In this document: positions 28,583-38,786 of the stretch, piece after piece
Layout: every line of letters starts with the position of its first letter
Position numbering within the stretch: position 1 is the first letter of the stretch
Source: Cafeteria roenbergensis
Lineage: Eukaryota; Sar; Bigyra; Bicosoecida; Cafeteriaceae
Direction of reading: 5' to 3'
Assembly: GCA_008330645.1 (NCBI GenBank)
Contig: VLTN01000033.1
Span: 1 to 64,000, forward strand
Length of the DNA: 64,000 nucleotides
Notes under the pieces: generated by a model
Database searches by the model: none
Told to the model about the DNA's origin: nothing
Seen by the model: only the letters and a program-made list of their open reading frames with translations
Translations under genes and position numbers: made by a program

Positions 28583-28710
28583 GGCTTTGAAATTGGAATT
28601 GCGGGTTTGCGCGGTCTGTGACTCTGCGGGGATGGATTTGCTGGCTTGGTTTTGATGTTGCTGTGAATCGAGTGTTTGGCATGGTGACGCGAGAGTTCGC
28701 CCCCCCCCCC
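28583..28710 (+). repeat. Diverged solo tail of the retroelement-like unit
   Basis: This stretch repeats the tail seen at 1-4.5 kb: GCGGGTTTGCGCGGT, GATGGATTTGCTGG, then GTGAATCGAGTGT, GGCATGGTGACGCGAG and a run of 11 C's at about 28700-28710. It is clearly more diverged than the array copies, has no coding part and lacks the terminal GATGTTCAT. It reads as an old, severely 5'-truncated copy, showing that the element is dispersed and not confined to one locus. Confidence 0.8.
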
Positions 28711-28920
28711 AAAATGCTGAGAACTGGCTGGTTAAACAACTTTTTCTGACGGGCCTACTTGTGAGGCGTCAGGCTAAGCTCGCGCAGTGGGTCTTGCTCG
28801 ACAGTCGCTTCCTGAGTCTGAGTTGCCACACTTTGGGCCTAATGGTCAGCCTGGAGTCGCGGAGCACTCTCGAGCGGGAAATTATTCGCATGCAAAACAT
28901 TCAAGTGCAAACTGCCGGCG

Positions 28921-31900
28921 CTATGCGGGCCCGGCAGTTCCCACTACAACATGGTGGCGCATCGACAGCGCCCGCGCTTTGGCGGCAAGGGCGATTGGGT
29001 CGTCACCAGCCGTGTCCATTGCACGCTGCCAAGCGCCCTGGTCTCCATACGAGTCCTCATCCTCGTCGTCCTCGTCGTCCTCATCAACAAAGCTGTCCTC
29101 CAGCCGGTGGGCGGCCTGCTGCCCTCTCACTTCTTGCGCAAGCCCGCCGCCAACCCGGGCGGCGCGGGGACGCTGGTGCGCAGGCATCGATCTTGCTGAG
29201 GGCAGCACCCCGAACTGCACGGTGTGGAGGGCCTTGACCGGCTGAGGCTGCGCTGCAGAGCCTGCTGGGTCCCTTTTGGAGGCGCCGTTGTCCTGTCGCG
29301 CCGCCAGCAATGGCTGCGCCCGTTGTGCTCGCTCAGCAAAGTGCGTTCCCAGCCCAGCGGCACCCCGGCACCGTTGCCGCAGTCCCGACTCGTTGCCCTG
29401 ACTTGCGCGGTGGCCACCTGGACCGGCCGCCTCCAGCTTCAGCTCCGCCTCCAGCTCTTGCTCGAGGCGGCGAAGGGCCTCTTCGTCGTCCCCAGCTGCC
29501 GCGGCTGCAGGTTGGCCTCCAAAAGTGCCGAGGCGTCCCCCTGACACAGTTTCGGGGGCCGTGGAGCTTGACGCGGCGGCGGGCTGGCACTTGGGCGGCT
29601 GCCGGTGCTGCGGCTGCCGGAGCTGCGGCTGCTGGTGCTGCGGCTGCTGGTGCTGCGGCTGCTGGTACTCCTGGCCCTGGCGGGCATGCGGCTGGGGGCC
29701 AGGAGGGCCAGCCGCCCCGCCGCCGGCGTGCCCTGACTCGGCCGTCGCAGCTGCCTGCGAGTGGCGCGAGTAGCCCGCCAGCCCCGACCTGGAGGCCGAC
29801 GAGGCCCTGCGCCTGCGGCTGGAGCTGCTGCGCGAGCGGCTCCCCATGGGGCTGGCCAGGCCGCGGCTCGCGGAGCTGGATCGGCTTCGAGAGCCAGGCT
29901 GCGCCTCCAGCCGACCCTGCCCGCCACCGGCATGGGCGGGCACGTGGTCTTGGCCTCGGAGAGACTCGGGCTGGCCGCCGACGGGCGCCGTCACAGACAC
30001 GGGGTGCTCGAAAGCAGCGCTGGCCAGGCCAACGCCCACCCCTGCGCGCTCGCACTCTGCCGCCACCGCCTGTCTGAACTGCGGGGGCAGCTGTCGCAGC
30101 AAGCGGCGAGTGTGGTCGTCGGCGCGTCGGATGTCAGCCGCCAGCTGCGCCGCCTGGGCGCGCATGCGGGCCGAGGACGAGCTCCTTCGGCGGCGCTGCT
30201 GGGCGCTGGCGGAGCGGCGAGAGGACCCGCCCTCGCTTCCAGCGGACGCGCTGCTCCGCCGACTGCGGCGCTGGCGCGGGTCTTGATGCTGCTGGTGCCG
30301 CTGCTGGTGCTGGGGCTGGCCTGGCTGGGTGCCCGGGCGGGCCTCGGCGGCGTCATCGCCGTCGGCGCGGCTGGGGCGCGACGTTGGCGCCCCGCCCGAG
30401 AAGTCGCGCCGGCCAGCGGCCGCGCTGCCGCTCGTGTCGGGCGCCGCGGCAGCGCCCGGAGCAGTCGCTGCGTCCGCCGGCGCGCCCGCCCCCCCGCGAA
30501 CAAGCGAGCGGCGGCGCTCCACCCAGGAGGCCGTGTGCCGGGCGAGGGCGGGCTCGACCTTGCGGTAGCGGCTGCGGCTCCAGGCTGCGGCGCTGGAGTC
30601 GCTGAAGCGGGGGGGCGCGGGCGCTGCGTGCCGCTGCACGGACAGCGCAGAGTCCGCAACAGTGAGCGCACCGGCTTGCGACGACGGGGCGGCCGAAGCG
30701 GTGTCCCCGCCGAGCGACAGCGGGCCGGCCGCGGGCACGACGGCCGCCGTCGGGGCGTGGCGCGGAGGCGACGCAGAGCCGGCGGCGGCGCCAAGGCGGC
30801 CCACTGCCCGCCTTGCCGAGGGGCGGAGGGCCGCAGCGGACGCCGAGGCTGACACGGAGAGTGCCGGGTCGCCCGCGGATGCGCAGAGCGCCGCGTGGGA
30901 GTGAGCCGCGGAGCCGGTGGGCGGGAATCCCGCGGCTGTGCCGCAGGGCACCCCGCTGCCAGCCGCGGTGGCGGTGAACGCTACCACAGGGTCCACGACC
31001 CCGAACGCTCCGTGCAGGTCCGAGGATACGAGCGCGTCGGGAGTGGCGGGGCCGCCGCGCAGGCCCCACTGCCCCCAAGCGCGGACCTCGCTGGCCAGGC
31101 TGTTGGCCGGCGCCGCCCCCTGCCAGCCCGCGACCGTTCGGCCCAGCTGCGCAGCGGCCTCCGCTGTTGCCGCAGCGCTGCCTTGCGCCGAAGTGGCGAG
31201 GGCTCGGATCGGGCCCTCGTTGCGGTCGGCGGCAGCCTCGCGCGCCGACTCGCCCGGCTTGAGGCCGGGGTCCAGCTTGAACGGGCCGTGCCTGCCCGTC
31301 TCGGCCTCGCGGCGCCGCTCCCGCTCCAGCTCGGCGCGCTCGCGGCGGAGCGCGGTGGCCATCTGGCGCCGGATGGAAGCCTCCGTGTGGGCCTCGGTAG
31401 GCGACACGCGGGGCGGCCACCGGGAGCCGCTGCTCGCGTCCGACCAGGCAGCCGACGGCGGCCGCCCCCTCGGATCGGCGGCGAAGCCAGCGGCCGGCCA
31501 GGCAAGGGAGGCCCGGTCCCCGCCGGCGCCAGCTCCGGCTGCGGAGGTCGCCGCGGGCGGCTCTGATGTCGCCGCCGCCGCCGCTGCTGCTGCCGCCGCC
31601 GCCGCCGCCGCCGCCCCTGCCACCGTGGAGGTGCTGGCTGGGAAGGGCCAGCCGGAAGCCACGGGGGCGAAGCCGACTGCGCCGATGGGCGCCGAAGAGA
31701 GGGCATCGCTGCGAGCGGCCGCGGGGGCGGCTGCGGCGGCGCCGGCGGCACACGCGGAGGACGGCCGGGGGCCCGGCGACGCCGACACGGCCGCGGGGGG
31801 GTCGTCGGCGGCCTGGGAGCCCAGCGGGGAGGCTGCTCGCTTGGTGGTCTTTGGCCGGCTGCCGGCCTGAAGGTGGGGCCGGGCGGCGTGGAAGTCACGG

Positions 31901-32292
31901 GACGGGGCACGCACCGCTGCGCGCGCGGACGACGGCCGCCGATGTCCGTTCCTGGACGCGTGGGGCGACACTGGCCGCACGTAGGGGCCCCGCGACCGGT
32001 CTGCGGCCGAAGCGACGCTCGCATCGCCGAGCACCGGCCGAACAGTCGGGGCGCGATGGGATGCGCCAGTGGCGGGGCCCGCTGCAGTCGCATCCTGGCG
32101 CTCTCCATCGCCGTCGCCGGGCGTCCCAGCGCGGGGATCGGCCGCCCCGGGGGGTTGCTGCGGCGCTGCGCCAGCCGAGCGAATCAAGCCCGACAGCGAG
32201 AGGCGCTTCGGGGCCGCAACTGGCCGCGGCTTGGGAATGGGGGCCCCTGCCGCGGAGACGAGAAGCTGGTCCAGGAGGGACTTGGCGGCCAT
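28921..32292 (-). CDS. Large disordered protein, Gln/Pro- and Ser/Arg-rich, unknown
   Basis: I do not recognise it. The ATG at 32292 (MAAKSLLDQLLVSAAG) gives 1123 residues; the frame is open up to 32943, but upstream sequence would overlap the divergent DENND10 exon and looks non-coding. Features seen: a KRLSLSGLIRSAG motif that could be a phosphosite, a poly-Ala tract of about 15, a helical RRQMATALRRERAELERERRREAE segment that could form a coiled coil, Ser/Arg-rich blocks like SR proteins, QPQHQQ-type repeats near 29600-29680, and an acidic DEDDEDDEDED cluster near the C-terminus. The composition suggests an RNA- or cytoskeleton-associated scaffold, but that is guesswork. Confidence 0.6.
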   Translation of the reverse strand: MAAKSLLDQLLVSAAGAPIPKPRPVAAPKRLSLSGLIRSAGAAPQQPPGAADPRAGTPGDGDGERQDATAAGPATGASHRAPTVRPVLGDASVASAADRSRGPYVRPVSPHASRNGHRRPSSARAAVRAPSRDFHAARPHLQAGSRPKTTKRAASPLGSQAADDPPAAVSASPGPRPSSACAAGAAAAAPAAARSDALSSAPIGAVGFAPVASGWPFPASTSTVAGAAAAAAAAAAAAAAATSEPPAATSAAGAGAGGDRASLAWPAAGFAADPRGRPPSAAWSDASSGSRWPPRVSPTEAHTEASIRRQMATALRRERAELERERRREAETGRHGPFKLDPGLKPGESAREAAADRNEGPIRALATSAQGSAAATAEAAAQLGRTVAGWQGAAPANSLASEVRAWGQWGLRGGPATPDALVSSDLHGAFGVVDPVVAFTATAAGSGVPCGTAAGFPPTGSAAHSHAALCASAGDPALSVSASASAAALRPSARRAVGRLGAAAGSASPPRHAPTAAVVPAAGPLSLGGDTASAAPSSQAGALTVADSALSVQRHAAPAPPRFSDSSAAAWSRSRYRKVEPALARHTASWVERRRSLVRGGAGAPADAATAPGAAAAPDTSGSAAAGRRDFSGGAPTSRPSRADGDDAAEARPGTQPGQPQHQQRHQQHQDPRQRRSRRSSASAGSEGGSSRRSASAQQRRRRSSSSARMRAQAAQLAADIRRADDHTRRLLRQLPPQFRQAVAAECERAGVGVGLASAAFEHPVSVTAPVGGQPESLRGQDHVPAHAGGGQGRLEAQPGSRSRSSSASRGLASPMGSRSRSSSSRRRRASSASRSGLAGYSRHSQAAATAESGHAGGGAAGPPGPQPHARQGQEYQQPQHQQPQHQQPQLRQPQHRQPPKCQPAAASSSTAPETVSGGRLGTFGGQPAAAAAGDDEEALRRLEQELEAELKLEAAGPGGHRASQGNESGLRQRCRGAAGLGTHFAERAQRAQPLLAARQDNGASKRDPAGSAAQPQPVKALHTVQFGVLPSARSMPAHQRPRAARVGGGLAQEVRGQQAAHRLEDSFVDEDDEDDEDEDSYGDQGAWQRAMDTAGDDPIALAAKARALSMRHHVVVGTAGPA

Positions 32293-32641
32293 GGCCCTGT
32301 CGTTGGCGGGCGGCAGGGCTGGACGGCGGCAGCGCGACGCTGCGCTCGCAGCGGCAGATTGCCCCGCTGCCGTTGCCGCCCGAGCTTCGCGCTCGTTCGC
32401 CGGTGAGGGCGCGGGAGCCCACCAAGCGAGCGCCGCCCCGGCAACGAGGGCGGGCGAGCTCGGCGACGCGGTCGGTGGCGCAACGGGGGATGGTCCGCGC
32501 TGAAACTGTCGACTGAGGACGAGCATCAAAACAGCCGCGGGCAGAGCGGCGGCTGCCGCCGAGCAATGCCGAGCTGGAGCTTGGGGGATCCGGCCCCGCT
32601 CGCGCACCCCGGACGCGACCTCGCCCGCGTCTGCGGCCAGG
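32293..32641. promoter_or_regulatory. Divergent intergenic region, disordered protein / DENND10
   Basis: 349 bases separate the two proposed start codons. The minus-strand frame happens to be open through it, but codon content is Arg/Ala-rich and low-complexity. I treat it as a shared promoter and leader region; no specific motif is claimed. Confidence 0.35.
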
Positions 32642-34255
32642 ATGGCGCTCGCCCCAGTCCCGAGCGATGCCTCCCCGCTGCGGTGCGTTGCGTGGGCGGA
32701 GCAAGACCTTGCCGGCGAGTGGACGGTCGTATGGTCCTTTCCCGGCCCGAGCTCGCGCGAGGCCGAGTGCCTCATCGCCGCGAGGAGCCCCGACGTTGAC
32801 GGTGTGAGCCGCGCCCCGCGACTCGCGGTGGGACTCTCCTGCAAGCTTCCCCGCGCCTGAGGCAGGGTTGCGCGCGTTTGGCGCCGGCAGCGGCATATTG
32901 CACTTGCATCGCCCGCCTCGCCTGCGCGGCAGCGCGCCCCCACGGGCCTTGCCGATGACGGGCGGGCGACGGGGCCCTGAAAACATACCCGCCCGGGCCG
33001 TGGCTCCCGCCTGCTGGGCGGCGCGGGGCGAGCGGGCGAGGGGGCGGGCGCAAGCGGCCGAGGTCACTCTCCCCGCAGCGCTGCTGCAACCATGGCCCCG
33101 CCCGCGTCTGCGTCCTCCCGCTCGCCTGCGGGGCCGATGCAATGCACGCGCGCCGCCACGCCGCGCTGCCCGTCGTCCTCGCTCTGCTCTTCGCGCGCGC
33201 AGCCGTGCTTTTCGCGCATTGGCGATGACTGGTGCTACTCCGCTCCGGTGGCCTACGCTGCGCCTCGCGAGCGGGGCCGGGCCGCAGGCGCCGTGCACCT
33301 CATCGCCTCCGAGTTCCACCCGGAGCGGTGGCTGTCGCTGGCGGCGCACGTGGCCGGGCTGGCGGAGGCGGACCCGTCCCCGATGCCCATGCAGCGGGCC
33401 TACCTGGAGGCCGTGACGTCGGGGGAGGTGGCGGGGGCGGACGGGCCAGCGTGGCGCAGCGACGCCACCGCGGACGGCGCGGCCCTGATGGAGGCGTCGC
33501 GGCTCGGCGCGGTGTGCCGGATTCTCGGGCGCGACTTGCCCGTGGTCTGGGCGGCGCTGCTCCTCCGGCGGCGGGTCGTCTTCTACGCCGGGTCGGCCGC
33601 CGACGTGTGCCAGGCATGCCGCGCCATGCCGCTTCTGGTCGCGCACCGCGGGCGGCGGGAGTGGGAGCGCCTTCGCCCGCTGGTGTGCGGGGCCGCGGGG
33701 ACGGCGAGGCTGGCGGCGCCGCTTCCCGGGGCAGGCGCCCCCGCGGCCGAGGTCAAAGCCGCGCGCGAGGCGGCGGCGGCAGCGAGCTCGTCGGCCGCAG
33801 AGGGCGCCGTGTCCGCGGCGCAGATGGCTGCGGCCGGCGGGCTGGCCGAGCTGGCCGAGCTCGCAACCACGAGCTGGAGCATCGCCGGCACAACAGCGGC
33901 CGCGCTCGAGGGCATGCCTTCGCTTTGGGATGTGTGGGTGGACCTGTCGGCCCGCCGGGTGGCTGTGTCGGCCGCGTGCGAGGGGCTCCTGCGCGCCGAC
34001 ACGCCGGCGCACGCCACTGCCATGGCTGCCGCCGTCGAGGCAGCGACCGCAGCGGGGGGCGCGGGAGCCGAGGCAGCCGGGCCCGCCATCGGAAGGGCGC
34101 TCGCGAAGGTCAGCAAGCAGCTGGTGGCCAAGCTCTCGGACGTGGGAGAGCCCACAGAGGCAGCGCTGGAGGCCGCGGGGGTGAGCGGGCCAATGGTGCA
34201 GCTCATGCTGGGAATCGCTCGCGCTGAGCCGGGCGTGCGAGTGCCGCCTGCTTGA
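32642..34255 (+). CDS. DENND10: DENND10 (FAM45) homologue
   Basis: Two exons, 32642-32803 and 33203-34255, joined in phase 0 (GTGAGC donor, CGCGCAG acceptor after a T/C-rich tract; 399-base intron), giving 404 residues. Exon 1 supplies the strand EWTVVWSFPGPSS, equivalent to the N-terminal EVLWVWCYP of human DENND10. Exon 2 continues with DDWCYSAPVAY, then ASEFHPERWLSLAAHV (human AKDFNPEKYAAFTRI), ALLLRRRVVFYAG and VDLSARRVAVSAAC, matching the whole length of the short DENN-family protein (357 residues in human). DENN proteins activate Rab GTPases or bind them in endosomal traffic; human DENND10 works in late-endosome homeostasis with the Commander complex. An Ala-rich insert lies in the middle. 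Without exon 1 the family N-terminus would be missing. Confidence 0.8.
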
Positions 34256-35229
34256 GCGCGAGAGGCTCCGTGCAGGTCGTGCATCGGTCTGCTACCACGT
34301 GCCGCGCCGCCCGGTGCAGCACTGGTCGAGGGCCCGCTTCGTTTTGCGTGAGTGAACTGGCAGCACGTGCCTGCCCGCGACCAAACCCTGCGACGCGTGC
34401 AAAAAGCAGGCGCGCCGCGCTGCCCGGGGAAGGGGCGCCGCGCCGGGCCGCCCGCCAGTCAGCGGGCGCGCACCCCGCGGGAGCTGGGCGGGGCACTCGC
34501 GCGGGGAACGCGACTCCTTGCGGAGCAGGGGCTGCATCAGCTGAGCGCGATGCGGCGGAAGCCAGTCAGCAGTGACGGCAGCGAACTTTGGGCACACGTC
34601 GATCGTCGCGTTTTGATGGCCGCGCGAGTTCAAGCAGCCGCCCCCCGCGCCCCGACACCCGCGGACCAGGCTGCGCGGCATCCGTGCGCTCGCGGCCCCG
34701 CTGCCTTCAGGCCCCTCGCGCGAAGCGATTCGCCGCGGATTTGATGGCGCTTGCTCGCTCGGGCGCGTCAGCCCGGCTGCGATTGCGGGCCTGGGGGCAA
34801 GTGGTCGCGCTGGATGCAGGGCAGGGCGCCGCGGCAATGCGCGCCTCCGAGCCGCCCGTGCCGCCCCGGGCGTGCGCGGGCTACGGGTCGCTCGCGTTCC
34901 CGCCGCCGCCCAGCACGCAGGCGCGCTGCGAGGCGCCGGCGACGGTGCCCGCACGCGTTTCCGCCTCACGCCGTGGCCTCTCAGCGATGACGACACCATC
35001 GCAAGCGGGCCACGGCCGGCGAAGCAGGCGCAGCCCCGGCCGGCCCCGCCCTCCTCATCAGCCACCGCAGGAGCGCGCGTCGTCGTGCGAGTCCGCCGCG
35101 CAGTCCGCGGCCCCTGCGGAGGCCGTTGTCGAGCATGTTGCAGCAGCGTACGCGAGCTTGTGGCCCAATCCGCTGCGAGTGCGCCAGGCGAGCTCGGCGG
35201 CCCGGACGCGCGGCTCGGTGCGGTTGGCC
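34256..35229. other. Spacer or long 5' leader before the MetX gene
   Basis: Nearly 1 kb between the DENND10 stop and the chosen start of the next gene. The plus-strand frame of the downstream gene is open from 34588, so part could be coding, including an alternative start at 34987 (MTTPSQAGHG). The encoded sequence is Ser/Arg/Ala/Pro-rich with no domain. The stretch VRQASSAARTRGSVRLA just before 35230 could belong to an organelle targeting peptide if an upstream start is used. Long minus-strand ORFs here look like shadows. Confidence 0.4.
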
Positions 35230-36537
35230 ATGGATGACGTGCTTGCTGGCGCGGCCGCTGCGGCGGGGGGGCTCGCGGCCGCTGCCGGCGGCGCCAGCCC
35301 GATGTCCACCACTCCCGCCGCGGCCGTCGAGGCACCCAGGCCGCGGCTTGCGTCGCCCCTGTGGGCAACCAACACGCGCAGCCGCGAGCTGGTCGTTGCG
35401 AGAGACTTCCGCATGGTGTACGGCGACACGCTTCCGGAGGTGCGCGTGACTGTGGAGGAGTGGGGCGACACGTCGCTGGGGCCTGACCGCACAGTGGCAA
35501 TCTTCCCCTCCTTCTCCCACGGGCACCACGTGGCGGCCAATGCTGCCGACCCAAGCCCTGGGTGGTGGGACGGCATGGTGGGCCCGGGGCGCTGGCTGGA
35601 CACGAACAGGTTCCGCGTGGTTTGCTCCAGCGTGCTGGGCTCGCCCATGGGGTCCACCTGCCCGCGCACCGTCGACCCGCGCACGGGAAGGCCCTACCGC
35701 ATGGCGTTCCCCACCGTGACCACGGCGGACCAGGCGCGGGTGCACGCGCTGGCGATGGACGCCCTGGGGCTGCCCAAGGTGCACGCCGTCGTGGGGGCGA
35801 GCCTGGGCGGCATGCAGGCGCTGCAGTTCGCCACGCTCTTCCCGGGCAGGACGGACCGCGTTGCCGCGCTGGTGTCCACCGGCCAGACCAGCCCGGGGTC
35901 CGTGGCCCTGCGCCGCATCCAGCGGCAGGCCATCATGAGCGACCCCGACTGGCGTAACGGCAACTACGAGGACGCGGCGGGGCCCGCAGCAAGGGGCCCC
36001 CTGGCCGGCCTGCGGCTCGCGCGCGAGGTGGGGATGCTGGTGTACCGCTCGCGGCAGGAGTTTGACCGGCGCTTTGACTGGGCGGCGACGGGCGACCCGC
36101 GGCCCGGGGACGCCACCTTCGAGGTCGAGTCCTACCTCTCCTACCAGGGGAGCAAGTTCGCCATGGGCGGCGCCATGGACGCGAACAGCTACCTGATGCT
36201 GTCCAAGTGCATGGACCTGCACTCCATCGCCAACCCTCGCATCATCCCCGGGAACACCTTCGAGGCCGCCGCTGCCGGCATCACCGCCGACGCCCTGCTG
36301 GTCGGCGTGGAGCAGGACATGCTCACCCCGGCGTCGGAGCTGCGCGCCCTCGCGCGCGCCATCGCGGCGGGCGGGGGCTCCGCCGACTTCCGCATGATCT
36401 CCAGCGAGTTCGGGCACGACGCCTTCCTCAAGGAGTTCGACGTCATGGGGCCCATCCTCCGGGACCACCTGGAGAAGGGAATCCGCAAGGAGCTCGAGCG
36501 CGAGGAGGTTCACACCACGGGGCTCTCCCACCCGTGA
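35230..36537 (+). CDS. MetX-family O-acyltransferase (homoserine O-acetyltransferase-like)
   Basis: 435 residues from ATG 35230; in-frame ATGs at 34987 and 35302 are alternatives. The alpha/beta-hydrolase MetX fold is clear: FRMVYGDTLPEVRVTVEEWG at the start, WWDGMVGPGRWLDTNRF, the STCPRTVDPRTGRPYRMAFP segment, and the nucleophile elbow GASLGGMQAL with Ser near residue 191. The Asp is in VGVEQDML near 363 and the His in FGHDAFLKEF near 396, so the triad is intact. Members acetylate or succinylate homoserine or serine to make methionine or cysteine precursors. The substrate cannot be told from the sequence. A cysteine synthase gene 3.6 kb away uses an activated serine or homoserine-type substrate, but physical proximity in a eukaryote proves nothing. 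Confidence 0.85.
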   Translation: MDDVLAGAAAAAGGLAAAAGGASPMSTTPAAAVEAPRPRLASPLWATNTRSRELVVARDFRMVYGDTLPEVRVTVEEWGDTSLGPDRTVAIFPSFSHGHHVAANAADPSPGWWDGMVGPGRWLDTNRFRVVCSSVLGSPMGSTCPRTVDPRTGRPYRMAFPTVTTADQARVHALAMDALGLPKVHAVVGASLGGMQALQFATLFPGRTDRVAALVSTGQTSPGSVALRRIQRQAIMSDPDWRNGNYEDAAGPAARGPLAGLRLAREVGMLVYRSRQEFDRRFDWAATGDPRPGDATFEVESYLSYQGSKFAMGGAMDANSYLMLSKCMDLHSIANPRIIPGNTFEAAAAGITADALLVGVEQDMLTPASELRALARAIAAGGGSADFRMISSEFGHDAFLKEFDVMGPILRDHLEKGIRKELEREEVHTTGLSHP

Positions 36538-36887
36538 ATCCTGCCTGCGCTTGCCGGGAGGGGGCAACCGGCTCCTGGCCGCACGGCTGCGGGAGCTGCG
36601 GAGCCGTGGGGGGCCGCGGAGCCGTGGGGGGCCGCGGAGCCGTGGGGGGCCGCGGGGCGGCGGGCAGTGCGCCTCGCGCGCCGTGCGTGCTGGGCTGCGT
36701 GGAGCCCTGGTCATTTTGGTAGCTTGGGGAGAGGTCGCGGCTGCAGCGAGTGGAACTGCGTGAAACACCCCACCCCCCGCGCCTGAACGAACGTGCCTGT
36801 GCCCGAGGCGAGCTGCGCGGCCAACCAACATCTGCTCCGCGAGAGTCCGCGAACACGCACTGCCGACACGCACGCTGCGGGGCGAGG
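36538..36887. other. Intergenic spacer with an 18-bp minisatellite
   Basis: Convergent 3' ends of the MetX gene and the coiled-coil gene flank these 350 bases. The only structure seen is the three-copy tandem repeat at 36601-36654. No gene is visible. Confidence 0.6.
36601..36654. repeat. Perfect 3 x 18-bp tandem repeat
   Basis: The unit GAGCCGTGGGGGGCCGCG occurs three times without change at 36601, 36619 and 36637. It lies between convergent genes, about 60 bases after the MetX stop. The G-runs could form a G-quadruplex on this strand. Confidence 0.95.
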
Positions 36888-38549
36888 TCAGGCGCCGAGC
36901 GGGAACTGCGAGCCGGCGAGGAATGCGCCGGCGAGGGCGGCCAGGGCAGCCACGGCAACGACGAGGGCAAGGGTGAGGTCCATCTGCGCAGGGTCCTGCT
37001 TGCGCTTCGAGGCAGCGGCGGGGGCGGCCGGGGAGGGGGTGGCAGCGGCCGCGGCAGGCGCGCGAGCGGAGGCCGCGGCGGCCTTCTTGCTCGCGACGAG
37101 CAGGCGGCGCTCGGTGTCCGCCAGCCGCTGGCGCAGGTCGCTGAGCTCAGCTTCCGCGTCGCTCGCGCGCCGCTCGGCATCCTTGAGCGCCGCGCTGGAG
37201 GCCGTCCCCTGCTCGCCCGCTGCGGACCTGGAGCTTGGCTTGGCGGCGGCCTTGGCGGCGGCCTTGGCTGCCTGGGCCAGCTGGCTGGCCTTGGCGGTGG
37301 CGTCCTTGAGCTGGCGGGCGAGCGCGGCCTTGTCCTCCTGCGCGTCTGCCAGCTGCTTCGCCGTGGCGTCGCGGGCCGCGCGCATGGCCTCGAGCTGCGC
37401 AGTGAGCGCCTCGCGCTCCGTGGCGGCGCGCCGCAGGGACGCGACGTCGCCGGCTGCGGCTTCCGCGCGGTCCGCACGTGCCGACGCAGCGGCCGTTTGT
37501 TCGCGCGCCAGCGCCAGCGAAGCCTCCGCGTCCGCCGCCGCCGCCTCCGCGGCGGCCGCTGCCTGCTTGGCGTCGGCGCGCAGGCTGGCGCACTCGGCCT
37601 CCGCCGCGCCGGCCCGCGCGCGCTGCGCTGCGGCCTCCGCGTGGGCGGCGTCCTCCTTCCGCCGCGCGTCCTCGAGCTCGGCGGCGTGCTGGGCCCCCGC
37701 CGCCGCGGCAGCAGCTGCCGCCGCCTCGGACGCCGCTGCCCCCTCCGCCCGCGCGTCGGCCCGCGCCTCCTGCGCCGCCCTGGCGGCGTCCTCCATGGCC
37801 TGCGCGAGCGCGGCCTTGGACTGGTCCTCCGCTGCCGCCATGGCCGCGATGGCAGAGCGCAGCTCGGCGTCCCGCTTCGACGCGAGCGCCGAGGCCTCGG
37901 CAAGCTGCTTGCGGGCGTCCTCAAGCGCGAGGTCACGCTCAGCCGCGAGCTCCGTGGCGCGGCGCACCTCTTCCGCCGCCTCTGCCGCCTGGCGCGCCGC
38001 CGTCGCTGCCGCCTCGGCCTCCATGCTGCTCAAACGGGCCTCCGCGGCCGCAGCGCGGCGGTCAGCCTCCTCGGCTGCTTGCCGCAGCGTGCTCGTCACC
38101 CGCTCGGCGGCAACAGCGCGCGCCTCGGCGCCCAGCCGGGCGTCGTTTGCGCTGCGCACCTCCTCTCGGGACGCGCGCAGCGAGCGCTCCGCGTCCTCGC
38201 GGTACTCGACCAGGCTGGCCATGAGCTCGGCCACCTGGCTCTCGAACTGCGCGCTGTCCTCGGGGCTCTGGGCGGGGCAGCCGGCAGCGGCGTCACCGGA
38301 GGCCGCAGCTTGCGCTGCCGGGGCGCAGGAGGCCGTCGCACCCGCTGGCTCCGCGCGGGAGGCGACCGGCCGTGCTTGCGGCGCCGCGAACACGGCGGCC
38401 GCATCCGCGCGGGCCGCCTCGGGCGCCGCCGGGGAGGCCTGCAGCGCAGGCTGTGCCGGCGCGGCGTCGGCGCGCCCGTCCTGCCTCGGCCGCACTGAGG
38501 CCCACGGGTCCAACACGATGGACTCGAGGTGGCGCTGGAGCTCGGCCAT
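36888..38549 (-). CDS. Tail-anchored coiled-coil protein
   Basis: 553 residues starting [19 protein letters not shown]. Residues about 85-490 are a long Ala/Glu/Arg-rich helical region with heptad character (repeats such as [33 protein letters not shown]), expected to form an extended coiled coil. After a Pro/Ala linker the protein ends in [39 protein letters not shown]-like sequence, i.e. a single hydrophobic segment of about 20 residues and a very short tail. This is the layout of tail-anchored golgins or other membrane tethers, with the rod in the cytosol. No GRIP, GRAB or other family motif is seen, so the membrane is unknown. The start lies 237 bases from the divergent eS8 gene. Confidence 0.75.
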   Translation of the reverse strand: MAELQRHLESIVLDPWASVRPRQDGRADAAPAQPALQASPAAPEAARADAAAVFAAPQARPVASRAEPAGATASCAPAAQAAASGDAAAGCPAQSPEDSAQFESQVAELMASLVEYREDAERSLRASREEVRSANDARLGAEARAVAAERVTSTLRQAAEEADRRAAAAEARLSSMEAEAAATAARQAAEAAEEVRRATELAAERDLALEDARKQLAEASALASKRDAELRSAIAAMAAAEDQSKAALAQAMEDAARAAQEARADARAEGAAASEAAAAAAAAAGAQHAAELEDARRKEDAAHAEAAAQRARAGAAEAECASLRADAKQAAAAAEAAAADAEASLALAREQTAAASARADRAEAAAGDVASLRRAATEREALTAQLEAMRAARDATAKQLADAQEDKAALARQLKDATAKASQLAQAAKAAAKAAAKPSSRSAAGEQGTASSAALKDAERRASDAEAELSDLRQRLADTERRLLVASKKAAAASARAPAAAAATPSPAAPAAASKRKQDPAQMDLTLALVVAVAALAALAGAFLAGSQFPLGA

Positions 38550-38786
38550 CGATTGCGCAGCTGGCCACGCGCCCAGCGAGGTGCGGTGCCGCTGGCCACG
38601 GCTCGCGCCGCGCGCACCAGATTTTCGGGCTCGCCTCGCTGCGGACTCGCGATCGGCCCTGCCGGAGCCCGGCTGGCAGAGCCGCCGAAAACTGGAAGGA
38701 TTCGTGGTGGCTGGGCTCGCTCTGACGGCTGGACCGGTGCCCGCTCACTCGGGGAGCTTCCTTCCTCAACCGTTTGCGGAGCCGGC

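Noticed and set aside
34292-35554. 420-codon minus-strand ORF
   Set aside because: Arg/Ala/Pro-rich, without motifs, and its 5' end overlaps the MetX coding start on the opposite strand.
36793-38786. Long plus-strand ORF running into eS8
   Set aside because: Antisense to the coiled-coil gene and Ala/Ser-rich; the eS8 model with three exons explains the real coding part.
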